DNA of 13,369 nucleotides from Chloroflexota bacterium (GTDB lineage Bacteria; Chloroflexota; Anaerolineae; Anaerolineales; Villigracilaceae): contig JAKANW010000024.1 in the NCBI GenBank assembly GCA_021823555.1, positions 1 to 13,369 on the forward strand, read 5' to 3'. Under the pieces are notes generated by a model that was not told where the DNA came from, made no database searches, and was given only the letters and a program-made list of their open reading frames with translations. Positions 6,276 to 13,369 of the stretch are shown here, in pieces (position 1 is the stretch's first letter; each line of letters starts with the position of its first letter). The position numbers were made by a program, and so were the translations under genes.

Positions 6276-6755
6276 ATGAAACATCTCTGGTCACCCTGGC
6301 GAATGACATACATAGAAAACCACGCAAAAGAACAGGGCTGTGTGTTTTGCGATGCACAAGCCCAAGCCGACAGCGCCGAGAACCTGATCGCCTTTCGCGG
6401 TGAACGGGCCTATGTCATCCTGAACCGTTTCCCATATACCAGCGGTCATCTTATGGTCGTGCCTTTTGAGCACAAACCCAACCTGGAGGAGCTTGAGCCG
6501 GCCACGCGCGCCGAGATGATGGAATTAACCGCGCGCTGCATGACCGCCTTGCGCCAGGTCTACCAATCACCCGCTTTCAACATGGGCGCCAATATCGGGG
6601 AGGCCGCCGGCGCGGGCGTGGTGGAACACGTCCACATTCACATCGTGCCGCGCTGGAACGGCGATACAAACTTCATGTCCTCGCTGGCTGAGACGCGCGT
6701 CCTGCCCGAGACGCTGGAAGAAACTTATCGCCGTGTGAGGGAGGCCTTTAAATAA
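6276..6755 (+). CDS. HIT-family protein, Ap4A phosphorylase/hydrolase-like
   Basis: A complete 159-residue HIT protein. It opens with LWSPWRMTYI, followed by a C-x-x-C pair (C22, C25) that in this family usually helps bind zinc. The nucleotide-binding core includes NRFPYTSGHLMVVP (50-63). The histidine triad is H118-x-H120-x-H122-x-x, with H120 as expected nucleophile, continuing PRWNGDTNFM. This HxHxHxxPRW-x-x-D-x-N-F form is typical of the Ap4A phosphorylase-like (ATP adenylyltransferase) branch known from actinobacteria, rather than Hint/PKCI. It probably cleaves dinucleoside polyphosphates or related AMP adducts in the cytoplasm; the exact substrate cannot be read from sequence. There is no Shine-Dalgarno and a -10 box lies just upstream. 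The next gene starts 38 bases after the stop with no terminator seen, so cotranscription is possible. Confidence 0.9.
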   Translation: MKHLWSPWRMTYIENHAKEQGCVFCDAQAQADSAENLIAFRGERAYVILNRFPYTSGHLMVVPFEHKPNLEELEPATRAEMMELTARCMTALRQVYQSPAFNMGANIGEAAGAGVVEHVHIHIVPRWNGDTNFMSSLAETRVLPETLEETYRRVREAFK

Positions 6756-6793
6756 GCACGCGAAGTTTTAGGTACCCGGCTCATGGAGGTAGC

Positions 6794-8974
6794 ATGTTTG
6801 TTGCGCGCCGCGCCAAAACCCTGGCAGGTTTTCTCTTCCTTGTATTTTTCCTCCCGGCTTGCATATTCCAATCCTCGCCCCCACAACCGACGGCAGGCCC
6901 CACCCAGGCAGCCCTGACGGCCACCCTGACAGACATCTCCGGCAAGGTGGAAGCCAAACAGCCCACCGATCCCGGTTTTGGCGCGGCCACAAAAGGCAGT
7001 ACCCTGCAAGCAGGTGGCCAACTTCGCACCGGCGATGACGGCCGCGCCCGCCTCGACCTCTCGGACCGCACCATCCTGCGCGTCGGCCCGTCTTCGATCT
7101 TTGCCCTCAAGTCGATAGATAAAGGAACAAACGGCGCGAACACCAGTGTCACATTCGACCAGGGAAAATTGTGGATCATCCTGCAAACCGGCCAAATGGA
7201 CGTGCAGACTCCGTCCGGCGTGGCCTCCGTGCGCGGCTCGTACATGTCCGTGAATTCCCGGCAGGATGGCAGTATCCGCATCAACTGTCTCGAAGGCAAC
7301 TGTTCGCTGAAGAACAGCGGCGGCAGTGTGAATCTCGTGGCAGGTCAGGCCGCTGACGCCGCTAATACCAACCAGGCTCCGCAGCCCGGCCAAATGACCC
7401 CAGCCGAGATCAATGAATGGCTGGCGGTCAACCCCGAAGCGCAGAGCATCCTACCCGCTGTCACCGCCACGCAGCAGGCCATCGGTCCGGCGGCTACGCC
7501 CAGGCCGCAGCCCACTGCCACCCCACAGCCCGCGGCCACACCGGTCACGCTTGGCCCGAATGCAGAAGACTTCCCGGCAGGCTACAACCCGCTCACGGGC
7601 CAGCCAGCTCTCGACCCCAGTGCGCTAAAAATCCCCGCCCTGCTGATCTCCATCTCGAACTTCCCGCCAGTGGTTCGTCCGCAGGCGGGGTTGTCGTTCG
7701 CGCCTTACGTCTTCGAGATCTACATCACCGAAGGCGCCACGCGTTTCCTGACCACTTTCTACGGCGGCTTTCCCGCGGTCGAAACCCCGTTCACAGGTGG
7801 ATGTGACGTAAACAAGCAACCCTTCGTGAAGACCGACACTGTACTCGGCAACCGCGTCTGGCTGGACCTGAATGCCAACGGAGTCCAGGACGCGAATGAG
7901 CCGGGCCTGGGCGGTGTGTGTGTCAACCTGTATGACGCCAGCGGCGCGCTCGTCCAGCAGACCACCACGGACAGCAACGGCTATTATGGCTTCAACGTCC
8001 ACCAGCCAGGCCATTACACGGTCGAGTTCATCCAACCTGCGGGCATGAAGTTCACACAGAAAAATGTCGGGGACGAGACTCACGATAGTGACGCGGACCC
8101 AGCTACGGGTCGGGCCGAAGCGGATGTCACCTCCGACGTTCTTTCCCTGGACGCAGGCCTGGTCCCGCCTGTGGACGTTACCCCCACCCCCGATCCGACC
8201 AACAAACCTGTTCCCCCGCAGGTTGGCCCCGTTCGTTCGGGCCGGCTGGTCTACGCGGACATCGCCGATTTCTTCCAAAGTTCGTGCCTGGTGTATGCTT
8301 TTGCATCTGAAGAGGTGCTCAATAAAATTCCTCAATGCGCCATGGTGGCTCACGACCAAACCAGCGGCGGCGCGATGCTCGACATCACGCGTATGCAGGA
8401 GATCGCCGATAAGAACGAAAAAGCGGATACGAAATTCAACTACGCCAGCAACAAGTACACGGACGCGCCGCCCGCCGGTGGTTCCCCGGCCAGCCAGCTG
8501 AACGTGTTCTTCGCCGAGCTTAACCAGTCTGGCTGGACGTATGACCCGCTGATGCAATCCTACCTGCGCTACACGGATAACGCCGATAAAAAAAGTCCCG
8601 GCATCCTGCACGCCGATACCGACCGGCTGACCGGACGGCACCTGCATTTCGAAAATGTAATCGTGCTGTACGCCCAACACGATGTGATCTCACCCACCAA
8701 CCTCGATATCCATCTCGGACAGGGTGAGACCGGCCAGGCGATCTTGTTCCGCGACGGGCTGGAGTATCCAATCCAGTGGAGCACCAAATCGGGCGAATAC
8801 GAACAACAGACCGGCCTGCGCCGCCCCGTCCAATGGGTGGATCAAAACGGCAACCCCTTCCCGCTCAAACCGGGACATACCTGGGTGATCGTCGTCACCC
8901 CCTATACCACCGTCACCGACCAGGGCGGCGGGGTGTGGAAAATGCGCTTCTTCGCGCCGGCAGGGGCGCAGTGA
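6794..8974 (+). CDS. Lipoprotein with FecR domain and a DUF3048 domain interrupted by an SdrD-B-like domain
   Basis: The 726-residue protein has a lipoprotein signal peptide (hydrophobic 10-20, LPAC with Cys23). Residues ~45-185 form a FecR-type domain (G-S-x-L-x-x-G-x-x-L-R-T-G-D-D-G-R-A-R-L, then Q-T-P-S-G-V-A-S-V-R-G and G-x-x-V-x-L-V-A-G-Q). A Pro/Thr/Ala linker follows (~222-252). Residues ~265-326 match the first half of DUF3048 (YerB-like): NPLTGQPA, RPQAGLSFAPYVFEIYITEGATRF. The second half resumes at VGPVRSGR (477-484) and runs to the end. Between them, ~330-475 holds an SdrD-B/Cna-like beta domain (NRVWLDLNANGVQDANEPGLGGV, TTTDSNGYYGFNVHQPGHYTVEF) ending in a Pro-rich tail. The function of DUF3048 is unknown. 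The ribosome site GGAGGT is only 3-4 bases from the ATG. The lipid anchor predicts a position outside the membrane. A strong terminator follows. Confidence 0.82.
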   Translation: MFVARRAKTLAGFLFLVFFLPACIFQSSPPQPTAGPTQAALTATLTDISGKVEAKQPTDPGFGAATKGSTLQAGGQLRTGDDGRARLDLSDRTILRVGPSSIFALKSIDKGTNGANTSVTFDQGKLWIILQTGQMDVQTPSGVASVRGSYMSVNSRQDGSIRINCLEGNCSLKNSGGSVNLVAGQAADAANTNQAPQPGQMTPAEINEWLAVNPEAQSILPAVTATQQAIGPAATPRPQPTATPQPAATPVTLGPNAEDFPAGYNPLTGQPALDPSALKIPALLISISNFPPVVRPQAGLSFAPYVFEIYITEGATRFLTTFYGGFPAVETPFTGGCDVNKQPFVKTDTVLGNRVWLDLNANGVQDANEPGLGGVCVNLYDASGALVQQTTTDSNGYYGFNVHQPGHYTVEFIQPAGMKFTQKNVGDETHDSDADPATGRAEADVTSDVLSLDAGLVPPVDVTPTPDPTNKPVPPQVGPVRSGRLVYADIADFFQSSCLVYAFASEEVLNKIPQCAMVAHDQTSGGAMLDITRMQEIADKNEKADTKFNYASNKYTDAPPAGGSPASQLNVFFAELNQSGWTYDPLMQSYLRYTDNADKKSPGILHADTDRLTGRHLHFENVIVLYAQHDVISPTNLDIHLGQGETGQAILFRDGLEYPIQWSTKSGEYEQQTGLRRPVQWVDQNGNPFPLKPGHTWVIVVTPYTTVTDQGGGVWKMRFFAPAGAQ

Positions 8975-8983
8975 ACTTGATCG

Positions 8984-9011
8984 GGCCTCCTGAATGTTCG
9001 GGAGGCCTTTT
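8984..9011 (+). terminator. Intrinsic terminator after the FecR/DUF3048 lipoprotein gene
   Basis: GGCCTCCTGA (8984-8993) pairs with TCGGGAGGCC (8998-9007), a 10-bp stem with one G-T pair and a 4-base loop, followed by TTTT (9008-9011). It begins 9 bases after the stop codon. Confidence 0.88.
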
Positions 9012-9095
9012 CTGCCTTAACGTGTGGAATGACACTAGCCTTTCAGGAAAAGATGGAATATAGTTTCGCAATCATTTCGATAACGAGGAATGCCG

Positions 9096-11534
9096 ATGTC
9101 CACCGAAGAACTGCTCCAGGCGGGGATCACAGCCGCCCGGGCTGGCGACATTGCAAAGGCCACCAAATTATTAGTTGAAGTCATCAAGGTTGCCCCGAAC
9201 TCAGATATGGCCTGGGTCTGGCTGGGCATCTGCCGCGCTGCCCCGGAACAGAGGGAATATTGTTTCCACCGCGCCCTCGACATTAACCCTGCCAATGCAG
9301 AAGCCCGGCGGCAGATGAGTTTCCTGCCCAAACCGCTGCCCCATACGCCCGCGCCTGCTCCCATTCCTCCAAGCCAACCAGCGCCTCCGTTTGCCCCGCC
9401 TCCGCCTCCCCAACCCGCGCAGCAACCATCTACTGTATCCCCTTTCGTGGAAGGCAGCCTGGACGAAGACGATGTGAAAGAAGCGCTTGAATTGCCTATG
9501 GACGAGAAGCCGGAAAGCATCCCGCTAGAAACTCCCAAACTCGAAAAGAAAAACAATCGTTTCAGAATCTGGATCGGTGTTGCTGCTGTCCTGCTGCTCT
9601 GTTTTGCCATCGCTGGAGTCCTCTTTTGGGGACAAGTCCACGGCCTGGCAGCCATCCCCGGTTTGGCTGCCCCAACCTCCACAGCCAGCCCTACCGCTGT
9701 CCCGTCACCGACCACCCAACCGGCGCCCGCTTACACCCCGGTCTTCGAATCGGCTCCCTGCGATTTCGCTCCCATCACTGACGTGAAAACAGACTGCGGC
9801 TACGTGATCGTCCCACAGGATCGCAACGGCGATATCCATGACACCATCCGGCTGGCCCTCGTCATCTTCCGCAGCACCAGCCCAGCCCCGCAGCCGGACC
9901 CGGTCATCTTCCTGCAAGGCGGACCGGGCGGCAAAGCCGTCGAATGGGCCGCAAGTTCATATCAAACCGTGATCGCTCCCCTGCTCAAAGAACGCGACTT
10001 CATCGCCTTTGACCCGCGCGGCACCGGGCTTTCTGAACCGGCGCTGGAATGCGATGAATTCCTGCGCACGTATTTGCAGGACTTGCAGGGAAAGATCCCG
10101 GCCGACAAACGCCAGGAGTATTACCAAGGAGCCTTGCTCGCCTGCCGGGATAACCTCACCCGCGCCGGCGCCAATCTCTCCATGTATGATTCCGCTGCCA
10201 TGGCGGCAGATGTGAAGGATGTCATCCAGGCGCTTGGGTATCAACAAGCTGACCTGTACAGTGTCTCCTACGGGACGCGCGTGGCCCAGCTTGTGATGCA
10301 AAATTATCCCGAAGTCGTGCGCAGCGCCATCCTCGATTCGGTTGTGCCGGTGGAAGCCCAGATGTTAAATCAAAATGATACAGGCCAGCAATATGCCCTG
10401 AATCTTTTATTTGATAGCTGTGCAAGCGATCCGGCCTGCTCGTCCGCGTATCCCAATCTAAAAACCGATTATGCGAGCCTCCTCAATTCACTCAATACGT
10501 TGCCGATCAAAGTGACGATCACGCGCCCGAACACGGAAGACTTCGCTCAGGTGGTGGATGGCGACGCTTTCCAGCAGGCTGTGATGTGGGCGCTGCGCGT
10601 CCCGCAGACCATTCCCCTGGCGCCCCGGCTGATTGAACGCACCCAGGCAGGCGATCCCTCCATTCTGACCTACATCCTTTCCATACCGCTTGATTCTTAC
10701 GGCTCGATCTCAATGGGTGACTATATTGCAGTCAACTGCCGGGACCAGGTTTTTACAACTTCATCAGAAAGCCTGGATAACACCATTTTCGGAATGTGCA
10801 AGTTATGGCAATCCGAGCCGCCAGCTACAGGCGCAAACCAACCCGTGCATTCCGATATCCCCACCCTGATCGTAACCGGCCTATACGACTCTGCCACACC
10901 GCCATCGTTTGCCCACCAACTTTCCCAGCATCTCACCCACAGCTATGTGGTGGAGATTCCCGACCAGGGGCACGCCCCAACCACCACCGGCTTTTCCGAT
11001 TGTCCGCTCCAGGTCATGGAGAGCTTCCTCAATGATCCCAGCATCGAACCGGATACCGCCTGCGTGCAGGAGACCAAGGCCGTCCAGTTCCTGGCGCCGT
11101 ATACGGTGGATATCCCGATTAAACTGGAAACGGTCAACGACAGCGAAATGCAGGTGTTCACCCGCGTACCCAGCGGATGGACCAACTCCGGGCAGGGGTT
11201 TTACAGCCGCAGGAATTCCCTGCTTGATATTACCCAGATCGCCATTCAGCAGGCGGCAACAGACGAAGCCGAATGGACAGTCTGGCTGTCCACGAAATTC
11301 AACGGCCAGGTTGGTTTGGACCAACCTCCAGTCAAGTACGACCAACGGGACGCCAACGGTATGACCTGGTCCCTTTACAAATCCTCGTTCCACGGCAACC
11401 CGGTGGATATCGCTTTCGCCAGGTCAGACAGCCAGACCCTCATGGTCCTGCTGCTCAGCTACCCGGATGAGCGCGATGCTCTTTACCAAAATGTATTCCT
11501 GCCCGTAATTGACGCAACCCACTCAACCCGATGA
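9096..11534 (+). CDS. TPR - membrane segment - TAP-type alpha/beta hydrolase (putative peptidase)
   Basis: The 812-residue protein has three parts. Residues 1-75 contain TPR-like repeats (ELLQAGITAARAGDIAKATKLL, WVWLGICRAAPEQREYCFHRAL). After a Pro-rich and acidic linker, KLEKKNNRFR precedes one membrane helix (157-178), which predicts an inside N-terminus and outside catalytic domain. Residues ~220-655 form an alpha/beta hydrolase of the tripeptidyl aminopeptidase (TAP, S33-like) type. It has oxyanion loop GGPGG (275-279), FDPRGTGLS (305-313), nucleophile S391 in YSVSYGTR, acid D598 in TGLYDSATPP, and H626 in DQGHAP. Paired cysteines (D-S-C-A-S-D-P-A-C) are also typical. The first Gly of the usual GxSxG is Ser389 here. 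A C-terminal ~150 residues match nothing I recognise. Start 9096 is chosen because GAGGA lies 6 bases upstream; ATG 9090 would abut it. A TATAGT at 9059-9064 may be the -10 box. The substrate is not known. Confidence 0.85.
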   Translation: MSTEELLQAGITAARAGDIAKATKLLVEVIKVAPNSDMAWVWLGICRAAPEQREYCFHRALDINPANAEARRQMSFLPKPLPHTPAPAPIPPSQPAPPFAPPPPPQPAQQPSTVSPFVEGSLDEDDVKEALELPMDEKPESIPLETPKLEKKNNRFRIWIGVAAVLLLCFAIAGVLFWGQVHGLAAIPGLAAPTSTASPTAVPSPTTQPAPAYTPVFESAPCDFAPITDVKTDCGYVIVPQDRNGDIHDTIRLALVIFRSTSPAPQPDPVIFLQGGPGGKAVEWAASSYQTVIAPLLKERDFIAFDPRGTGLSEPALECDEFLRTYLQDLQGKIPADKRQEYYQGALLACRDNLTRAGANLSMYDSAAMAADVKDVIQALGYQQADLYSVSYGTRVAQLVMQNYPEVVRSAILDSVVPVEAQMLNQNDTGQQYALNLLFDSCASDPACSSAYPNLKTDYASLLNSLNTLPIKVTITRPNTEDFAQVVDGDAFQQAVMWALRVPQTIPLAPRLIERTQAGDPSILTYILSIPLDSYGSISMGDYIAVNCRDQVFTTSSESLDNTIFGMCKLWQSEPPATGANQPVHSDIPTLIVTGLYDSATPPSFAHQLSQHLTHSYVVEIPDQGHAPTTTGFSDCPLQVMESFLNDPSIEPDTACVQETKAVQFLAPYTVDIPIKLETVNDSEMQVFTRVPSGWTNSGQGFYSRRNSLLDITQIAIQQAATDEAEWTVWLSTKFNGQVGLDQPPVKYDQRDANGMTWSLYKSSFHGNPVDIAFARSDSQTLMVLLLSYPDERDALYQNVFLPVIDATHSTR

Positions 11535-11593
11535 TGCAGCAGGAAATTAAGATTGTCCCTTTCATTTAGCAACTGAATGCGCTGGATGCATAA

Positions 11594-11685
11594 TCAGTAC
11601 TTCACGAAAGGGCTTCGTAGTGGCGACTTCAGTCGCTTTTTACCCGAACGACTGAAGTCGTTACTACGTTTTCGTGAACTACTGA
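11594..11685 (+). mobile_element. 92-bp palindromic MITE/REP-like element, copy B
   Basis: Identical over all 92 bases to copy A (446-537) in the opposite orientation. It is flanked by TAA at 11591-11593 and TAA at 11686-11688, again a candidate 3-bp target duplication. Read in this orientation, GCGAC-TTCA-GTCGC (11623-11636) is followed by TTTTT (11637-11641), a small terminator-like hairpin. A second palindrome follows (AACGAC-TGAA-GTCGTT, 11647-11662). It fills much of the 228-base gap between the peptidase gene, which has no other visible terminator, and the thiolase gene. The reading frame is open through the element into the thiolase, but the strong ribosome site lies downstream. Confidence 0.8.
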
Positions 11686-11762
11686 TAATTCAGTGTATAG
11701 CTGAGAAAATCAAGTTGAGGCAAATCTTTGTTAAGTCGAGTCACCAAGTTTCAGGAGGAGCC

Positions 11763-12962
11763 ATGAGCAAAGAAACAGAAGCTGTCATCCTTTCCGCGGT
11801 GCGCACGCCCAGCGGAAGATTCCAGGGCGCGTTGAGCGGGATGCCTGCTACAAAGCTGGGCGCTGCAGTTGTCAAAGCCGCGGTGGAACGCGCCGGGATC
11901 AATGCATCCGACATCGAAGAAGCGATTATGGGGAACGTGGTCCAGGCCGGGGAAGGCCAGGCCCCAGCGCGTCAGGCCGGACTTTTTGGCGGGCTGCCGG
12001 CTACGGTCGGCGCGACCACGCTGAACAAGGTCTGCGGTTCGAGCCTGAAGGCTGTCATGAGCGCTGCGCAAGCCATCCGCGCCGGCGACGCGGAGCTGTT
12101 CGTGGCGGGCGGATTCGAGTCCATGAGCCGCGCCCCCTATCTGGTCAACGGCCGCTCAGGGGAGTTGAAATTCGGCCACCAGCAGTTGACCGATGCCTTG
12201 CTGCTCGACGGGCTATGGGATCCATTCGAGAATTGGGGCATGGGCATGGCCGCCGAATTTATCGCTGATGAGTACGAGGTCACGCGCGCAGCCATGGACA
12301 AGTTTGCATTCGAGAGTCACCAGAAGGCAGTCGCCGCACAGGAGGCGGGCAAGTTCAAGGCAGAGATCGTCCCGGTGCAAATCCCGGGGCGCAAGGGCGA
12401 GATCACGGTCTTCGATACAGACGAAGGCCCGCGCAAGGATACCTCGTTGGAATCCCTGGCAAAACTCAAGCCCGCCTTCAAAGCGGATGGCAAGGTCACG
12501 GCAGGCAATTCTTCGACCATGAACGATGGCGCCGCGGCAGTCGTGGTCAGCAACCGCGCCTATGCCGAAGCCCACGGCCACCAGCCGTTGGCGCGAATTG
12601 TTGGTTACGCACAGGCAGCAGTCGAACCCAAATATTTATTTGCCGCGCCCGCCAAGGCCATGCCCAAACTGCTTGAGAAAGTCGGCTGGGCGCTCAAAGA
12701 TGTGGACCTGATCGAACTGAACGAAGCCTTCGCCGCGCAGGTGCTGGCCGATGGCTACGCCCTGGCCGACCAGGGTTGGGACTGGAACAAGGTCAACGTC
12801 AACGGCGGCGCGATCGCGTTGGGACATCCGCTGGGAGCCAGCGGCGCACGCGTGCTGACCACGTTGATCTATGCCCTGAAAGACCGCGGCCTGAAGCGCG
12901 GCGTCGCGTCGCTGTGTCTGGGCGGCGGCGAAGCAGTCGCGATGGCGATTGAGATGGAGTAA
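11763..12962 (+). CDS. Acetyl-CoA acetyltransferase (thiolase)
   Basis: The 399-residue protein is full length for the thiolase II family (about 390). It transfers an acetyl group between two acetyl-CoA to give acetoacetyl-CoA, or does the reverse in fatty-acid breakdown. Visible catalytic elements: nucleophile C91 in [19 protein letters not shown] (320-326), H355 in [16 protein letters not shown], and C385 in [13 protein letters not shown]. The usual H-M-G-x-T-A-E stretch reads G-M-G-M-A-A-E here (159-165), a variation in the substrate-pocket loop. The start at 11763 is set by AGGAGG 5 bases upstream and by the conserved N-terminus ([15 protein letters not shown]). A longer frame from 11577 only reads through the mobile element. 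No beta-oxidation or polyhydroxyalkanoate partner genes are in the window, so direction and pathway are open. Confidence 0.95.
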   Translation: MSKETEAVILSAVRTPSGRFQGALSGMPATKLGAAVVKAAVERAGINASDIEEAIMGNVVQAGEGQAPARQAGLFGGLPATVGATTLNKVCGSSLKAVMSAAQAIRAGDAELFVAGGFESMSRAPYLVNGRSGELKFGHQQLTDALLLDGLWDPFENWGMGMAAEFIADEYEVTRAAMDKFAFESHQKAVAAQEAGKFKAEIVPVQIPGRKGEITVFDTDEGPRKDTSLESLAKLKPAFKADGKVTAGNSSTMNDGAAAVVVSNRAYAEAHGHQPLARIVGYAQAAVEPKYLFAAPAKAMPKLLEKVGWALKDVDLIELNEAFAAQVLADGYALADQGWDWNKVNVNGGAIALGHPLGASGARVLTTLIYALKDRGLKRGVASLCLGGGEAVAMAIEME

Positions 12963-13032
12963 GGTGGTTTCGATACGGCGGCGGTTGAGTAAGCCGAATG
13001 CTATCTCGAAACCCGCCGCCTACTCAACCACC
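12963..13032. repeat. REP-like composite palindrome after the thiolase gene
   Basis: It begins on the base after the thiolase stop. Exact inverted pairs: GGTGGTT (12963-12969) with AACCACC (13026-13032); GGTTTCGA (12966-12973) with TCGAAACC (13006-13013); GGCGGCGG (12977-12984) with CCGCCGCC (13013-13020); and GGTTGAGTA (12983-12991) with TACTCAACC (13021-13029). Several pairings exclude one another, so it can take alternative folds. The outer parts resemble a GTTTCGATAC...TACTCAACCAC type palindrome with an inverted partial copy inserted. No T-run follows, so it is not an ordinary terminator. Confidence 0.7.
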
Positions 13033-13043
13033 AAGGAGAGAAA

Positions 13044-13369
13044 ATGAACGTTAACGAACGCAACGAAAAGATCGAAGCCTACGGACGCGGATTCGACCTG
13101 TTGACGGCCGCGCTGGCCAAAGTCCCGAAAGAAGCGTGGGAGTTCAGGCCCGAACCGAATGAATGGAGCGTTCACGAGATCATCGTCCACATGGCGGATA
13201 GTGAATCCATGTCCGCATTACGGGTGCGCAAATTGATCGGCGCGCCAGGCAGCCTGCTGATGGGATACGAGGAGGCCAAATGGGCGGATGCGCTGAACTA
13301 CAGCGGGCAAAGCATGGAGGATGCCTTGCAGATCATCAAGCTGGCGCGCCAAACAACCTACCGCCTGCT
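13044..13369 (+). CDS. DinB-superfamily protein, N-terminal part (runs off the right edge)
   Basis: The first 108 codons of a protein that continues beyond the window. The start has the ribosome site AAGGAGAG 3 bases upstream. The sequence shows the DinB-like (DinB_2/DUF664-type) pattern. A first helix ends LLTAALAKVPKEAWEFRP, then E-P-N-E-W-S-V-H-E-I-I-V-H-M-A-D-S-E, followed by R-V-R-K-L-I. In this superfamily the His of the W-S-x-x-E-I-x-x-H stretch (H53 here) is one of three metal-binding histidines; the other two would lie past the edge. Members are four-helix-bundle proteins, some of them thiol-dependent transferases, but most have no known substrate. It lies 81 bases after the thiolase stop, separated by the REP-like palindrome. 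Confidence 0.75.
   Translation, partial: MNVNERNEKIEAYGRGFDLLTAALAKVPKEAWEFRPEPNEWSVHEIIVHMADSESMSALRVRKLIGAPGSLLMGYEEAKWADALNYSGQSMEDALQIIKLARQTTYRL

Noticed and set aside
7625..8680. Long minus-strand open frame of 351 codons opposite the FecR/DUF3048 gene
   Set aside because: It is a shadow of a GC-rich gene. It has no recognisable domain and Arg/Val/Gly-rich composition typical of antisense frames.
9090..9095. Upstream ATG of the TPR/TAP gene at 9090
   Set aside because: The GAGGA site directly abuts it with no spacing; ATG 9096 is spaced 6 bases from the site.
9035..9715. Minus-strand open frame of 226 codons opposite the TPR/TAP gene
   Set aside because: It runs opposite a Pro-rich coding region, giving a Gly/Ser-rich translation without signal or domain; the plus-strand gene is clear.
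11577..11762. N-terminal extension of the thiolase by 62 codons
   Set aside because: The extension reads through the 92-bp element, matches nothing in thiolases, and lacks a ribosome site. AGGAGG and the conserved N-terminus fix the start at 11763.
11690..11762. Promoter for the thiolase gene (TATAGC-like at 11696)
   Set aside because: No acceptable -35 box at 16-18 bases; too weak to list.

Overview
The window looks like a piece of a chromosome from Chloroflexota, most likely class Anaerolineae. This is inferred, not proven. The pointers are the mix of protein families: a DUF5666 lipoprotein beside an ECF-type sigma factor, a FecR/DUF3048 lipoprotein, a TPR-membrane-TAP hydrolase, several lipobox-type lipoproteins and a moderately GC-rich, housekeeping-dominated layout. 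No tRNA, rRNA, CRISPR array or transposase gene was seen.

Left part (1-2523, all minus strand): the N-terminal piece of a sigma-70 family factor runs off the left edge. Upstream of it lies a DUF5666 lipoprotein with a 36-bp tandem repeat that encodes an acidic Pro/Ser/Thr linker. Its last ~20 codons and its stop lie inside a 92-bp palindromic mobile element. A possible ECF-type promoter precedes it. Next comes a secreted phospholipase D-like lipoprotein with two HKD motifs and a clear intrinsic terminator.

Middle part (2524-6755): murJ (plus) converges on an xseA-xseB-DUF212 operon (minus). The two stop codons overlap, and the operon's terminator hairpin sits inside the 3' end of murJ. A HIT-family hydrolase/phosphorylase diverges from xseA. 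The promoters of murJ, xseA and the HIT gene appear to lie so close to their start codons that very short or absent leaders are likely. The MurJ protein lacks several arginines that are essential in E. coli MurJ.

Right part (6756-13369, all plus): a FecR-domain lipoprotein whose DUF3048 domain appears to be split by an inserted SdrD-B-like domain; a strong terminator; a large membrane-anchored TPR/TAP-type peptidase; a second, exactly inverted copy of the 92-bp element; a thiolase (acetyl-CoA acetyltransferase); a REP-like palindrome; and the start of a DinB-superfamily protein running off the right edge.

The most notable items are the pair of identical 92-bp elements, each flanked by a 3-bp direct repeat, with one copy supplying a protein C-terminus; the domain-in-domain lipoprotein; and the divergent MurJ. 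I see no complete new defence or biosynthetic system here.
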